Of a DNA stretch of 64,000 nucleotides, positions 18,374-28,610 are shown piece by piece (positions within the stretch are counted from its first letter, which is position 1; every line of letters begins with the position of its first letter). This DNA comes from Methylotenera sp. (GTDB lineage Bacteria; Pseudomonadota; Gammaproteobacteria; Burkholderiales; Methylophilaceae). The notes below the pieces were generated by a model. That model searched no databases. It was not told the DNA's origin and saw only the letters and a list, made by a program, of their open reading frames with translations. The position numbers were made by a program, and so were the translations under genes. The stretch lies in the NCBI GenBank assembly GCA_021732365.1, contig JAKFVD010000017.1, positions 1-64,000 on the forward strand, written 5' to 3'.

Positions 18374-19033
18374 ATGAAAATCATGGATTTACTTAACCAA
18401 GACTTTACTTATCTGCTTAAAATCACCATCGCGTTGCTGGCAATTGTGAACCCGATTGGTAGCTTGCCGATTTTTATCAGCGCAACCGATGGCTGGAGCA
18501 AGCCAGACCGTGCTAAAACTGCGCGCACAGTGGCAGTGACTGTCTTTATTGTATTAAGTTTGGCCGCGTTTATTGGCGACGGTATTTTAAATTTTTTCGG
18601 TATTTCTATTCCATCGTTTCAAGTAGGCGGCGGCATTTTAATTATGCTAATTTCTATTTCGATGATGCATGGCAAGCAAGGAGGCACCCGCCAAACGCTG
18701 GAAGAGGCGCAAAGCATGGCAGAGCGCGAAGTGATTGCCATTGTGCCGCTCAGCATCCCTTTGCTCGCTGGGCCGGGTGCGATTTCTAGTATGATTTTAA
18801 GCGCGCAGCAACAACCATCTTTGCTGGGCCATGTTTCTTTGGTTATTCCTGTTTTGCTGGTAACCATCGTGATTTGGTTGGTGCTTAAATTATCAGATGG
18901 CATTACGCAGCAACTTGGTACAATCGGCATTAATATCATCACGCGTTTAATGGGCTTGATTCTGGCGGCAATGGCAGTTGAGTTTATTGCACATGGCTTA
19001 ACTGGCTTGTTTCCGCAGTTGGCCATTAGCTAA
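18374..19033 (+). CDS. MarC family integral membrane protein
   Basis: A 219-residue protein with six predicted membrane segments. ALLAIVNPIGSLPIFI, VGGGILIMLISISMMHG and VPLSIPLLAGPGAISSMIL are typical of the MarC/UPF0056 family. The physiological role is unresolved; the earlier link with multiple antibiotic resistance was not upheld for E. coli MarC. The alternative start at 18383 (second Met) cannot be excluded. It is divergent from maf. Confidence 0.9.
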   Translation: MKIMDLLNQDFTYLLKITIALLAIVNPIGSLPIFISATDGWSKPDRAKTARTVAVTVFIVLSLAAFIGDGILNFFGISIPSFQVGGGILIMLISISMMHGKQGGTRQTLEEAQSMAEREVIAIVPLSIPLLAGPGAISSMILSAQQQPSLLGHVSLVIPVLLVTIVIWLVLKLSDGITQQLGTIGINIITRLMGLILAAMAVEFIAHGLTGLFPQLAIS

Positions 19034-19140
19034 ATACAATCACTTAAATTCAGTTAATCACTATTTTTTAGGTAAAATAACGCATTAACTTAACCCTATT
19101 TTTGAATCAATATTTTAAAAATAATCTCAAAAGCATTTTT

Positions 19141-19593
19141 GTGAAAAAACCCCAATTTAAGCCCAATTCTACAGTCGCCGCCATTGTCGAGCAAAACGGC
19201 AAATTTTTGCTGGTTGAAGAAAGCACTGATAGAGGCAACCGTTTTAACCAGCCCGCTGGCCATTTAGAAGATAACGAAAGTTTAATTCAGGCTGTGATTC
19301 GCGAAACTTTAGAAGAATCGGCCTACGATTTTGTGCCTACTGCATTACTTGGCGTTTATCATTGGAAACATCCGCACAATGACACTACTTATTTGCGTTT
19401 TGCCTTTATAGGCAACGTAGGTGTGCATTATGAAACCCAAGAATTAGATGATGGCATTATCCGCGCGGTGTGGATGAGCATAGACGAAATTCGCGAAAAG
19501 GCAGCGCTAATGCGTAGCCCGCAAGTATTAACCTGTATTGAAGATTATTTAAACGGAAAAAGCTATCCGTTAGAAGTGATTACTAACTTATGA
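19141..19593 (+). CDS. nudJ: NUDIX hydrolase, NudJ type
   Basis: Hydrolyses thiamin pyrophosphates or nucleoside di/triphosphates in characterised relatives. The Nudix box [20 protein letters not shown] follows FNQPA; the family's Gly near the end of the box is Ala here. The GTG at 19141 starts five residues before a stretch aligning with E. coli NudJ ([11 protein letters not shown]). An upstream in-frame TTG at 19102 would add 13 residues; neither start has a strong ribosome site. It overlaps mnmA by 4 bases, the same nudJ-mnmA order as in E. coli. Confidence 0.85.
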   Translation: MKKPQFKPNSTVAAIVEQNGKFLLVEESTDRGNRFNQPAGHLEDNESLIQAVIRETLEESAYDFVPTALLGVYHWKHPHNDTTYLRFAFIGNVGVHYETQELDDGIIRAVWMSIDEIREKAALMRSPQVLTCIEDYLNGKSYPLEVITNL

Positions 19594-20684
19594 CTAAAAA
19601 AAGAGTGGTAGTTGGCCTGTCTGGCGGCGTCGATTCATCTGTCACCGCCCTGCTATTAAAACAGCAAGGTTATGATGTAGTCGGTCTTTTCATGAAAAAC
19701 TGGGAAGACGACGACAACGATGAATACTGCTCATCCAAGCAAGATCTCATCGATGCGGTTTCCATCGCCGACAAAATCGGTATTGATATTGAAGCCGTGA
19801 ATTTCAGCGCCGAATACAAAGACCGCGTATTTGCCAATTTTTTAAGCGAATACGAAGCTGGACGAACGCCAAACCCTGATATTTTATGCAATGCGGAAAT
19901 CAAATTTAGGGCATTTTTAGACCATGCCATGAGTTTAGGCGCCGATTTAATTGCCACTGGCCATTATGCGCAAGTGCGCGAAAACCCACTAAAACCTGGC
20001 TTATTTCAATTATTAAAAGCCGATGACGGCAGCAAAGACCAAAGCTACTTTTTATATCGATTGAATCAAGCACAATTAAGCAAAACTTTATTTCCACTGG
20101 GTAAATATTTAAAGCGCGAAGTGCGCGAGATTGCACGCCAAGCAGGCCTAATTAATGCAGAAAAAAAAGATTCGACTGGCATTTGCTTTATTGGCGAACG
20201 GCCTTTTCAAGAGTTTTTACAGCGCTATTTACCCAAAAAACCGGGTGATATTAAAAACGCTGAAGGCAAATTAGTCGGCCAGCACGAAGGCTTGATGTAC
20301 TACACATTAGGTCAGCGCCAAGGTTTGAAAATTGGCGGTAGCCGCGACAGCAATGGCGAGCCGTGGTTTGTTGCCGCAAAAGATATGCTTAAAAATGAGT
20401 TAATCGTGGTGCAAGGCCATCAACACCCTTTGCTACTAAACGATGGCCTTAAGGCTGGCCAATTAACATGGATAGATAACGAAGAGCCGATTACCAATTG
20501 GGTTTACGCGGCCAAAACACGCTATCGCCAGCCCGATGCGCCATGTGAAATTGACGCATTAAATAGTGAAGAGGTAACAGTTAAATTTGGTCAAAAACAA
20601 TGGGCAATAACGCCAGGCCAATCGGCTGTAGTTTATGAAAGCAATGTTTGCCTGGGCGGCGGCATTATCACTGCCGCAATCTAA
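19590..20684 (+). CDS. mnmA: tRNA-specific 2-thiouridylase MnmA
   Basis: A 364-residue enzyme that thiolates U34 in tRNA Lys, Glu and Gln. The PP-loop is [12 protein letters not shown] (about 9-20). Catalytic cysteines lie in [10 protein letters not shown] and [10 protein letters not shown], and the C-terminal beta-barrel ends CLGGGIIT. Its start is translationally coupled to nudJ (ATGA overlap). Confidence 0.97.
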   Translation: MTKKRVVVGLSGGVDSSVTALLLKQQGYDVVGLFMKNWEDDDNDEYCSSKQDLIDAVSIADKIGIDIEAVNFSAEYKDRVFANFLSEYEAGRTPNPDILCNAEIKFRAFLDHAMSLGADLIATGHYAQVRENPLKPGLFQLLKADDGSKDQSYFLYRLNQAQLSKTLFPLGKYLKREVREIARQAGLINAEKKDSTGICFIGERPFQEFLQRYLPKKPGDIKNAEGKLVGQHEGLMYYTLGQRQGLKIGGSRDSNGEPWFVAAKDMLKNELIVVQGHQHPLLLNDGLKAGQLTWIDNEEPITNWVYAAKTRYRQPDAPCEIDALNSEEVTVKFGQKQWAITPGQSAVVYESNVCLGGGIITAAI

Positions 20685-20929
20685 ATAGCTTGACCGCACT
20701 ATTACAGCCGTAATTTAATTGCATAGTTTAACGACACGGTCACCGCTACAACGAACTAAACCTACTCAGATATATTTGGCTGCATATAGCCATATTATTG
20801 GTTTATTTTAACCATCTAAGTAGTTATGTTTTTTAAATATCCATATAAATCAATTAGATATTTAATATTTTAATTAGCATAATTATTGCTTAAGCTAAGT
20901 ATGTTTAGCTTAATTTGGCTTTGCCATCA
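20685..20929. other. Intergenic region, nothing recognised
   Basis: AT-rich gap between mnmA and the ECF sigma gene. I see no hairpin with a T-run, no RNA gene and no clear promoter; it probably contains the promoter of the sigma/anti-sigma pair. Confidence 0.5.
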
Positions 20930-21481
20930 ATGATTGCGTTATCACAATCCAACACTGCACTATTTTGGTATGGCCTAGATTTACGCTGGGTTTATACCGA
21001 TTTACTTAGAAATATTTTCTTTCACACCAAGTGCAGTCATGCTGCGCAAGATGTATTGCATGATGCGCTATTGCGTTTTGCTTTTAGTAAAAACGCAGCT
21101 ATTGCTGATGAGCCGCATGCATACTTGCGCACAGTTGTTAAAAACTTGCTGTTGGATAATTTTCAATCAGCGTCTAAATTCGTCACGCTTACTGACCATG
21201 CCGATAACCACACCACTGAGCTTTGCCCAAATGAAAATTTAGATGCCAATTGGGCCTTGTCACCTGAAAAAATCATCGATATTCAGCAACGTTTGCAAGC
21301 TATACAGCATATTATTAATTGCCTGCCGCCTAAGTGCAGAGAGGTGTTTTGGTTATTTAGAATTGAAGGCTTACGCCAAGCAGAAATTGCCACTCAATTA
21401 AATATCAGCATGAATATGGTCGAACGCCATGTGATTCGCGCGCTAATCGATATTCGCACTGCGCGTGAGCAGCTACTTTAA
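20930..21481 (+). CDS. ECF RNA polymerase sigma factor, FecI-like
   Basis: A 183-residue group IV sigma factor. Region 2 lies around AAQDVLHDALLRF...AYLRTVVKNLLLDNF. Region 4 helix-turn-helix lies in LPPKCREVFWLFRIEGLRQAEIATQLNIS...VERHVIRAL. The ATG at 20930 is preferred over a TTG five codons upstream. It is followed 20 bases later by a FecR-type regulator and then a TonB receptor. This is the classic cell-surface signalling trio, in which an outer-membrane receptor signals through FecR to this sigma factor. Confidence 0.93.
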   Translation: MIALSQSNTALFWYGLDLRWVYTDLLRNIFFHTKCSHAAQDVLHDALLRFAFSKNAAIADEPHAYLRTVVKNLLLDNFQSASKFVTLTDHADNHTTELCPNENLDANWALSPEKIIDIQQRLQAIQHIINCLPPKCREVFWLFRIEGLRQAEIATQLNISMNMVERHVIRALIDIRTAREQLL

Positions 21482-21501
21482 GATGTTTTAAATTGACCGC
21501 C

Positions 21502-22494
21502 ATGCTGAACAAGCACCATCAAATACGCAAAGAAGCTGCCAAATGGTTTGCGCGCATGCAATATGCCGAGGCAGACCATCCTGAACGCTCAACGTTTGAA
21601 GCATGGCTGATGCAAAGTAACCTACATGCAGATGAATATTTAGCCATTAGCGCGGCCTGGGACGATTTTGATTCTACCAGCAAGATAAATGCTTTGGCCC
21701 AGGCCATGTTGCGCAAAAAGGATAGTGCCGCTTCAAATCGAAAAAAAATCATGCAAATAGCCAGCAAATCCTTGGTGCTTACTGCTATTGGTTTATTCAG
21801 CTTGTTTGGTTATCAAGCATGGCAATCACAGCCTGTTGTAAATATGGCTAGCAATACTACAATCGGCAAAATCAGCCAACAAGCGCTAGATGACGGCAGC
21901 AAGCTCATCTTAAACGCCAATTCTGAGGTAGAAGTTATCTACTATCGCAACAAACGCTTGGTTAAGCTTAAACGCGGCGAAGCGGTTTTTGATGTGGTAA
22001 AAGATGTCAATCGCCCCTTTATCGTGGAATCACAATTTGCACGCGTAACGGTATTGGGCACACGCTTTGTAGTGAATCAAATTGATGGTCGCGTGATTGT
22101 GAGTGTTGATCATGGACAGGTAAAAGTAGAGAGCCTGTATGCCAAAAATTCCATCCCTATTTTAATCACCAATGGCCAAGTGGCGGAAATAAAACCAAAC
22201 GCACAGCCCACTAGACTTAAACGTGATGCAGCAGATGCTTTTGCCTTCTTAGATGGCAAGCTTATCTTTAACGAAGCATCGTTAAACGAGATTGCGGAAA
22301 GTTTGTCGCGTTACCGCAAAAAGCCAGTGATTGCGACGATTAAGTCAGCCGCCCAACAATCAAGCACGCAACCGCATATTACCGCCGTTTTAAATATTGC
22401 AGAGATGGAAAGATTTTTAACATTAATGCCGCAAATAGCCCAAGTGAATGTTAAAGACACATCCGATAGAACAGAAATTTCACCGAAAAATTAA
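21502..22494 (+). CDS. FecR-family anti-sigma regulator
   Basis: Of 330 residues from the ATG at 21502 (a TTG nine bases upstream is possible). The cytoplasmic N-terminal domain carries EAAKWFARMQYAEADHPERS and FEAWLMQSNLHADEYLAI. A single membrane segment follows (SLVLTAIGLFSLFGYQAW), then the periplasmic FecR domain (DDGSKLILNANSEVEVIYY, LKRGEAVFDVVKD, VTVLGTRFVV). The C-terminal part resembles an STN-contacting domain. It should relay the state of the adjacent receptor to the sigma factor. Confidence 0.93.
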   Translation: MLNKHHQIRKEAAKWFARMQYAEADHPERSTFEAWLMQSNLHADEYLAISAAWDDFDSTSKINALAQAMLRKKDSAASNRKKIMQIASKSLVLTAIGLFSLFGYQAWQSQPVVNMASNTTIGKISQQALDDGSKLILNANSEVEVIYYRNKRLVKLKRGEAVFDVVKDVNRPFIVESQFARVTVLGTRFVVNQIDGRVIVSVDHGQVKVESLYAKNSIPILITNGQVAEIKPNAQPTRLKRDAADAFAFLDGKLIFNEASLNEIAESLSRYRKKPVIATIKSAAQQSSTQPHITAVLNIAEMERFLTLMPQIAQVNVKDTSDRTEISPKN

Positions 22495-22583
22495 CGATAA
22501 AATTAATTATTTTTATGCGTTGACATCAGGGTTTTAATCCCTAAACCGTCATATCAGTATCAACCGACTGTTTAGGGCTAAGT

Positions 22584-25500
22584 ATGCAATTTTCTAACTT
22601 TAAAGTGAATAAAACGCACTATTTAATTTCACTAGCATTACTCACTTTTTGTATTAATGCCTATGCCGAGCCATTAAATACCAGCATACCCATTACCATT
22701 GATTTGCCCATGCAGCCGCTGGCAGAATCATTAAAACAATTCTCAAAGAAAACTGGTTTAAGTATTGCAGTAGATAGTGAATTAGTTAAAAACAAAATGG
22801 CACCCGCCGTAAAGGGTAACTATGAGAATAGCGAAACGCTGAAAAAACTGTTAATTGATAGCGGCCTAGAAGCCAATATGGAAGGTACTACTGCAATTAT
22901 CAAACGCGAACGTATTTTACCAACCAAAACCGAAGCAATTGATTTAAAAGAAGTTCAAGTACGCGCTAAACGCTTTTACGAAGTTGGCCCATTACCAGGC
23001 TTAGGATTAACCAAAGAAGAAATCCCTGGCAACGTTCAAAGCATTACCGCTAAAGAAATTAAAGAATCACACTCTCTTAGCATTACCGACCTGATGAATA
23101 GCAAATTGCAATCAGTCAGCGTCAATGACTATCAAAGCAACCCTTTCCAAATGGATGTGAATTACCGTGGCTTTACCGCCAGCCCGCAAATTGGCACGGC
23201 GCAAGGCATTTCAGTGTTCTTAGATGGCATACGTGTCAATGAACCGTTTGGTGATGTGGTGAACTGGGACATGCTTCCTATGAATGCATTGAAAGGTTTA
23301 GATGTATTTCCTGGCTCAAACCCGATATTTGGCTTGGGTACATTAGGTGGCGCGATTGCAATGCGCACTAAAAGCGGTTTTGATGGCAATACGCTAGATG
23401 GTGAAATACTGACGGGTTCATTTGGGCGCAAACAGCTACAAGTTTCCGCAGGGGGCAATAATGGTGTCATCGCTGGTTTTGCTTCGGGTAACTTCTTTAT
23501 GGAAGACGGCTGGCGTGATAATTCCCCCAGCAAAGTAAACCAATTGTTTGGTAAAGGTGAGTGGCGTAATGAGCAAGTGCAAGTGGGTTTATCTATGCTT
23601 TATGCCGGTAACAAACTTACTGGCAATGGCTTATTGCCACAGCAGATGGTGGATCAAAACCCCAAGCAAGTCTACACATCCCCTGATGAAACTAAAAATG
23701 ACCTACTTCAATTTCAATTAAGTGGTATCTGGGATGTAACTGATACTTTTAATGTTACTGGACAAATCTACAAGCGTAAAAGCAAACGTAAATCGAGTAC
23801 TTCCGATGTGAATGAGAACTTTGGGGGGACTGATGGGCGTCGTAATTCTGCAAGCCTTAATGATCCTAACCGGCAATTGCTATATGGATTTGCCGATAGC
23901 AACCGTGATGGTAAGCCAGACTACAATAATTTTGCCTACAACGTTGCAGCAGATTCGGCGGGTAACGCGCTTACCAATAGCGGGGCGATTTGCAATCCCG
24001 TAGATTTTAGTGATCCATGCTTGAGTGATTTAGCTATAGGCACTGATTTTAATACGCAAGCCAATGCAAACCAAGTGCAAGTAACTGCTGCGGATGGCTC
24101 GGGCAATCTGGTGTGGAACTGGACCTTACACCCTGGAATCAATATAGAGCCAGACTTTGCAACGTTCCCTGCTACTACACCTGGGGCTTTTAATGCACCG
24201 GTAACCGCAGAGTACGATCAGTTTGTGCGCTGGGCGCAGGCTAACTATGGCAAATTGGTTGCTGGTTTACCTGTAATATACGCCAATACAATTCACCCTG
24301 GTGTTGGTCTCCCAAGTTACGATTATCAGCTATATGCTTCGCTAGGGCAGATAGGAGTAACTGGACAATATACCGATAGTGCAGGTTTTTACCATTATTA
24401 TCAAGAACTTAATCCAATCAACAACGCAAATGTTCCTACTTATGGAACCATAGGTGGGCTTGCCTCAACTCCAACAATTGGCCCTGTTGTACTGGATTCT
24501 AATGGACAACCAATTTATCGCGATGGTAAATATGGTGCTGATGGCAGCGGCTTTTTAAATACTGGCTATATTCAAGGTACTCCCACCGCGCTATTTACAG
24601 ATACGCAGATAGACCAAGATGGTATTGGCGGTGCATTACAGTTGAACTGGAACTTAGATAAACACAAGTTTATGGTTGGTGCATCGGTAGATAAATCTGA
24701 CACTATTTATGATAGCAAACAGTACTTAGGTTTATTAGACGCAAACCGTCGCGGTTTTGTAGCACCAGAATTATTGGGCTGGGAATATTTTGCCAACAGT
24801 CGTAAAAATGGAGTTGGTTTAAATGATTTCAGTGGAAACTCCATTACTAAAAGTATTTATGCCAGTGAAACTTGGAAAATCACTGAAACCCTGAATATTA
24901 ACGCTGCTGCGCGTTTTAACCACACCGTAGTAGAAAACAAACTTGCTGTTTCTGCGTTAACCTCTTACGCAGATGTCAATTCAATTTTAAATTTTCTGAA
25001 TCCGGTTACTTTGTGTACCGATAACAATAATGACGGCACAATAGACCCCAATACCGAATGCCCCACTGGTTTCAATGGCAGCATTCAACCATTTGATCCA
25101 ACTGCGTTACCCACTGACGGAGGTCAAAACATTGGCACCTTTAGGCCGCCAGAGACCGATAAATTCAAATACCGCTCATTTAATCCGTCTCTTGGGCTTA
25201 CCTGGCAAGCGCGCGAAGATTTAAACCTTTACGGCAGTATTGGCCGCGGCGCCAGAACACCAAGCGTGATTGAGCTTGGTTGTGCTTATGACCCCTTGTT
25301 TGCCCTGCAGCGACGGGTGTGTACTCTGCCGGGAGCTTTGTCAGGAGACCCTTATTTAAAACAAGTGCGCTCTACGAGTGTTGAATTGGGAGCGCGCGGT
25401 AGGCTAACAGATGATATCGAATGGAACGCCGCTGTATATCAAACCGATTTAAGCGATGACATTTACTTTGTTGCGGTAAATGCAACAGCTAGCTTTTTCC

Positions 25501-26210
25501 AGAACGTAGGCGATACACGCCGCCGTGGTATTGAAATGGGCTTTAAGGGCAAAACGGGCAAAGCCAGTTTTGGTGTCAACTATGCACTCACAGATGCTAC
25601 TTTTCAATCAGCGATTAAGTTATTAAGCCCACACAATAGCAGTGCGGGTAATGTTTATGATCTGGTTGATGGCATAAATGGCAATTATCAACAAATCCAA
25701 GTTAAACCGGGTAACCGCCTGCCAGGCATTCCACTACATAACCTTAATATGAATTTTGCCTATGATGTCACAGATAAATGGCGGGTAGGTCTCAATGCCG
25801 TGATGCATTCCAACGCGTTTATCCGAGGTAACGAGAATAATAAACATAAGGCAGGCTCTGCAAGCCCCTTAGATTTATGTGCAATCCTCGTAGGGCAGTG
25901 CATTGTTCAGCGCTCAGATTTTGGTGAGGGTAAAACCCCAAGTTACACCGTGTTCAACTTCCAGACCAGTTACAAATTTACCCCAGAATGGACGTTGGGA
26001 CTGCAAGTCAATAACGTGTTTGACAAAAAATATGCCAGTGCTGGGCGTCTGGGTTTAAATGCTTTTTCACCATCAATCAATGGCGCGATTGGTGCGGGTG
26101 GCTTTAACTACAATAGCAGCGACTGGCAAGGCACCAGCTTTTTAGGTACAGGCGCACCTAGGGCGGCTTTTGTTACCTTGAGTTATGAGTTTGTGCCGGA
26201 TAAGAAGTAG
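22584..26210 (+). CDS. TonB-dependent outer-membrane receptor with STN signalling domain
   Basis: Of 1208 residues, which is long for the family. The signal peptide ends at AYA (28). The STN domain (about 40-105, PMQPLAESLKQFSKKTGLSIAVDS) contacts the anti-sigma factor. A TonB-box-like EVQVRA precedes the plug (about 135-260: YRGFTASPQIGTAQGISVFL, NPIFGLGTLGGAI). The barrel follows, ending FVTLSYEFVPDKK, so the usual terminal aromatic is five residues from the end. Large insertions between about 420 and 660, and near 800-830, are probably extracellular loops. Two carry D-x-N-x-D-G-x-x-D calcium-loop-like motifs (from D438 and D813). The ligand is unknown; iron-siderophore is the default guess. 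Confidence 0.93.
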   Translation: MQFSNFKVNKTHYLISLALLTFCINAYAEPLNTSIPITIDLPMQPLAESLKQFSKKTGLSIAVDSELVKNKMAPAVKGNYENSETLKKLLIDSGLEANMEGTTAIIKRERILPTKTEAIDLKEVQVRAKRFYEVGPLPGLGLTKEEIPGNVQSITAKEIKESHSLSITDLMNSKLQSVSVNDYQSNPFQMDVNYRGFTASPQIGTAQGISVFLDGIRVNEPFGDVVNWDMLPMNALKGLDVFPGSNPIFGLGTLGGAIAMRTKSGFDGNTLDGEILTGSFGRKQLQVSAGGNNGVIAGFASGNFFMEDGWRDNSPSKVNQLFGKGEWRNEQVQVGLSMLYAGNKLTGNGLLPQQMVDQNPKQVYTSPDETKNDLLQFQLSGIWDVTDTFNVTGQIYKRKSKRKSSTSDVNENFGGTDGRRNSASLNDPNRQLLYGFADSNRDGKPDYNNFAYNVAADSAGNALTNSGAICNPVDFSDPCLSDLAIGTDFNTQANANQVQVTAADGSGNLVWNWTLHPGINIEPDFATFPATTPGAFNAPVTAEYDQFVRWAQANYGKLVAGLPVIYANTIHPGVGLPSYDYQLYASLGQIGVTGQYTDSAGFYHYYQELNPINNANVPTYGTIGGLASTPTIGPVVLDSNGQPIYRDGKYGADGSGFLNTGYIQGTPTALFTDTQIDQDGIGGALQLNWNLDKHKFMVGASVDKSDTIYDSKQYLGLLDANRRGFVAPELLGWEYFANSRKNGVGLNDFSGNSITKSIYASETWKITETLNINAAARFNHTVVENKLAVSALTSYADVNSILNFLNPVTLCTDNNNDGTIDPNTECPTGFNGSIQPFDPTALPTDGGQNIGTFRPPETDKFKYRSFNPSLGLTWQAREDLNLYGSIGRGARTPSVIELGCAYDPLFALQRRVCTLPGALSGDPYLKQVRSTSVELGARGRLTDDIEWNAAVYQTDLSDDIYFVAVNATASFFQNVGDTRRRGIEMGFKGKTGKASFGVNYALTDATFQSAIKLLSPHNSSAGNVYDLVDGINGNYQQIQVKPGNRLPGIPLHNLNMNFAYDVTDKWRVGLNAVMHSNAFIRGNENNKHKAGSASPLDLCAILVGQCIVQRSDFGEGKTPSYTVFNFQTSYKFTPEWTLGLQVNNVFDKKYASAGRLGLNAFSPSINGAIGAGGFNYNSSDWQGTSFLGTGAPRAAFVTLSYEFVPDKK

Positions 26211-26243
26211 GATAAAAATAAGCAGAAAAACAAGCGCTTTAAT

Positions 26244-26504
26244 ATGTTAACAAAAAATAAAAAAGCATCTTCAGACTTTAACTCAGCGGAATCAAATGAT
26301 ATTGCCATTATCATGCGCGAGGTAAAGCAGCACGGGTTTTATTCTGCATTTTGCTCAGATGTAATATTGAATGCACCTAATCATGATGATGTTGTGCAAA
26401 TGATTAAAGCGTTGGCTGTGCGTGCGCACCTAAAAGTAAGCTTTAATGCAGCAGAGAATATTTGCTTGTTTGAGGGGGATGGTAATGATTTATTGTTAGA
26501 GTGA
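26244..26504 (+). CDS. Small protein of unknown function (86 residues)
   Basis: Not recognised. It follows the receptor by 33 bases on the same strand, has codon use like its neighbours, and has no signal peptide or membrane segment. The C-terminal half (HDDVVQMIKALAVRAHLKVSFNAAENICLFEGDGNDLLLE) looks like a small alpha/beta fold. It may be the last gene of the sigma/receptor operon. Confidence 0.55.
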   Translation: MLTKNKKASSDFNSAESNDIAIIMREVKQHGFYSAFCSDVILNAPNHDDVVQMIKALAVRAHLKVSFNAAENICLFEGDGNDLLLE

Positions 26505-26570
26505 TTTTGCAAGCGCGAATACTAAAGCGGTAAATCTAAGGCCACCACGCAATACAGTATTTTCGTAGCA

Positions 26571-27476
26571 TTAGTAAACTTCTGGCACAAACATACTTTG
26601 CGGAACAGGCTGGCGTACATAATCGTCATGGTGTACGCGCTCTGGCAGCTCGATGACAGGCCGCTTGATTTCTTCATAAGGCATTTGATTGAGCAAATGG
26701 TGAATACAGTTAAGGCGCGCTTTTTTCTTATCGACGGCTTCTACAATGTGCCAGGGCGCTTCTTCAATATGCGTGCGCTCTAGCATCACCTCTTTGGCTT
26801 TTGTATACAATTCCCAGCGGCGGCGTGATTCCAGATCCATTGGGCTGAGTTTCCATTGTTTAAGCGGATCGTGGGCACGCCCTAAAAAGCGCAGGTGTTG
26901 TTCTTCATCTGAGATGGAAAACCAATATTTAATGACTTGAACACCTGAGCGCACCAGCATTTTTTCAAATTCAGGCACTGAGCGAAAAAACTCTTCATAC
27001 TGTTCATCGTCACAAAAACCCATGACACGCTCCACACCCGCGCGGTTATACCAGCTACGGTCAAATAGCACGATTTCGCCAGCGGCAGGTAAATGCGAAA
27101 CATAGCGTTGAAAATACCACTGCGTGCGCTCCCGCTCATTGGGGGCAGGTAGAGCAGCGACGCGGCAGATACGCGGATTGAGGCGCTGCGTGATGCGCTT
27201 GATGACGCCGCCCTTGCCTGCCGCATCGCGGCCTTCAAAAATAATAACCACTTTATGCCCAGTAGCTGCTACCCAATCTTGTAACTTTACCAATTCAGCC
27301 TGTAGGCGAAACAGCTCTTTAAAATAGATGCGGCGGTATTCTTTATTGTTGTTGGCATCGTTGCCTGAAATGGCATCTAAATGGCTGTCTTCCAGTTCAA
27401 GCTCTAATTCTTCATCTAAGCTATCAATCAAGTCATCATGAATACGCTGCATCAATTCGGCGTCATTTAAATTCAT
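26571..27476 (-). CDS. ppk2: Polyphosphate kinase 2 (class I PPK2)
   Basis: A 301-residue P-loop kinase transferring phosphate between polyphosphate and nucleotides, usually nucleoside diphosphates to triphosphates for one-domain class I members. Walker A is GRDAAGKGG (82-90). The lid/Walker B segment is LFDRSWYNRAGVERVMGFC (about 137-155), with QWYFQRYVSHLPAAGEIV between. The acidic N-terminal ~40 residues are typical. Monocistronic by appearance. Confidence 0.93.
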   Translation of the reverse strand: MNLNDAELMQRIHDDLIDSLDEELELELEDSHLDAISGNDANNNKEYRRIYFKELFRLQAELVKLQDWVAATGHKVVIIFEGRDAAGKGGVIKRITQRLNPRICRVAALPAPNERERTQWYFQRYVSHLPAAGEIVLFDRSWYNRAGVERVMGFCDDEQYEEFFRSVPEFEKMLVRSGVQVIKYWFSISDEEQHLRFLGRAHDPLKQWKLSPMDLESRRRWELYTKAKEVMLERTHIEEAPWHIVEAVDKKKARLNCIHHLLNQMPYEEIKRPVIELPERVHHDDYVRQPVPQSMFVPEVY

Positions 27477-27589
27477 TACAATCTCTTAGCTAGGTGAATA
27501 TATTAGAGAATAGTGATTTTTTGTGACAGCTTTGTGACAATGCCTTTCAGCTAAGCAAACGAATGTGTCATTTAAAAATCGTTAAATCA

Positions 27590-28507
27590 CTACAATAATT
27601 TAATGCCCGCTAATTTTTCTGCACAAACATCACGAATAATACGCGCCAGATCTTTTGCATAAGGGCGCGCCATCATTTCATTGGTGCCGATTGCATGTAA
27701 CTCAGACCATAGGCCTTTGGTGCCGATGGGCTTGGCTATTACGTAGTCATGCTCTACATAGCTTTGAATTCCCCAGTTGGGCAATGCTGCCAAGCCTCGA
27801 CGGCTGGCAACAAGTTGCATAATTGCAATAGTCAGCTCTGCTGTACGGCGGTTAAATTGGATATTGGCAGGCTTCAACACTTGCCGAATTACGTCAATAC
27901 GCTCTTCTGGTACTGGGTAAGTAATCAGCGTTTCACCGCTAAAATGCTCTGCTAATAATCTTGGTTTATTGCGCAGTGGGTGGTCAACGGGCAATACCGC
28001 CATGATTTCAAATTTGAATAAGGGTAAATGTTCTAAATTATCTAGCTTATTTGGCAAGCCGCCAATCACTACGTCGGCCTTGCCTGCATGCAATAAATGC
28101 CATGGGTCGCTGTGAAACCCTGCCACTAAATCAATCTCCACCTCTGGCCAAGCGCGCCTAAATGCGTCCATCACTGGGGTTAGCCAATCAAAGCAGGTAT
28201 GGCATTCCAAAACAATTCTTAGCTCACCCGATTGATCGCTTTTTAAGCGAATCAAATCACGCTCTGATTTTTCAATCAGCGGTAACAACTCATTGGCCAG
28301 ATCCAGCAAGCGCTGCCCTGCCGGTGTAAAACGCAAACCTTGCGCGCTACGCTGGAAAAGCGTGATGTCGTAGTGCGTCTCTAATGCGCGTATTTGATGG
28401 GATAGCGCTGATTGCGTTAAAAAAACACGCTCGGCTGCCAAGCCAAGTTTGCTGGTTTCTGCAATGGCTTTTAGCGATTTTAGGTGACGGATTTCCAGCA
28501 TAAGCAT
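27590..28507 (-). CDS. metR: LysR-type transcriptional activator MetR
   Basis: Of 305 residues. The winged helix-turn-helix spans about residues 5-65 (LEIRHLKSLKAIAETSKLGLAAERVFLTQSALSHQIRALE). The ligand domain begins near 90. Identity as MetR rests on the start (E. coli MetR begins MIEVKHLKTL), on FLTQSALSHQI, and on its divergence from metE. It senses homocysteine in E. coli. Start codons at 28507 and 28501 are both plausible. Confidence 0.92.
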   Translation of the reverse strand: MLMLEIRHLKSLKAIAETSKLGLAAERVFLTQSALSHQIRALETHYDITLFQRSAQGLRFTPAGQRLLDLANELLPLIEKSERDLIRLKSDQSGELRIVLECHTCFDWLTPVMDAFRRAWPEVEIDLVAGFHSDPWHLLHAGKADVVIGGLPNKLDNLEHLPLFKFEIMAVLPVDHPLRNKPRLLAEHFSGETLITYPVPEERIDVIRQVLKPANIQFNRRTAELTIAIMQLVASRRGLAALPNWGIQSYVEHDYVIAKPIGTKGLWSELHAIGTNEMMARPYAKDLARIIRDVCAEKLAGIKLL

Positions 28508-28516
28508 TTACATGTA

Positions 28517-28529
28517 TGAATTTAATTCA
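28517..28529. promoter_or_regulatory. MetR-binding box
   Basis: TGAATTTAATTCA matches the dyad TGAA-N5-TTCA recognised by MetR. It lies in the metR/metE divergent gap, 9 bases before the metR start and about 80 before metE. Confidence 0.75.
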
Positions 28530-28610
28530 AATTTATCACAAAAACTTTCGCTTTATTAAATTAATTCGTCATTAGAGAATGCATGCCTTGTATAGATTGA
28601 AGGTAATAAA

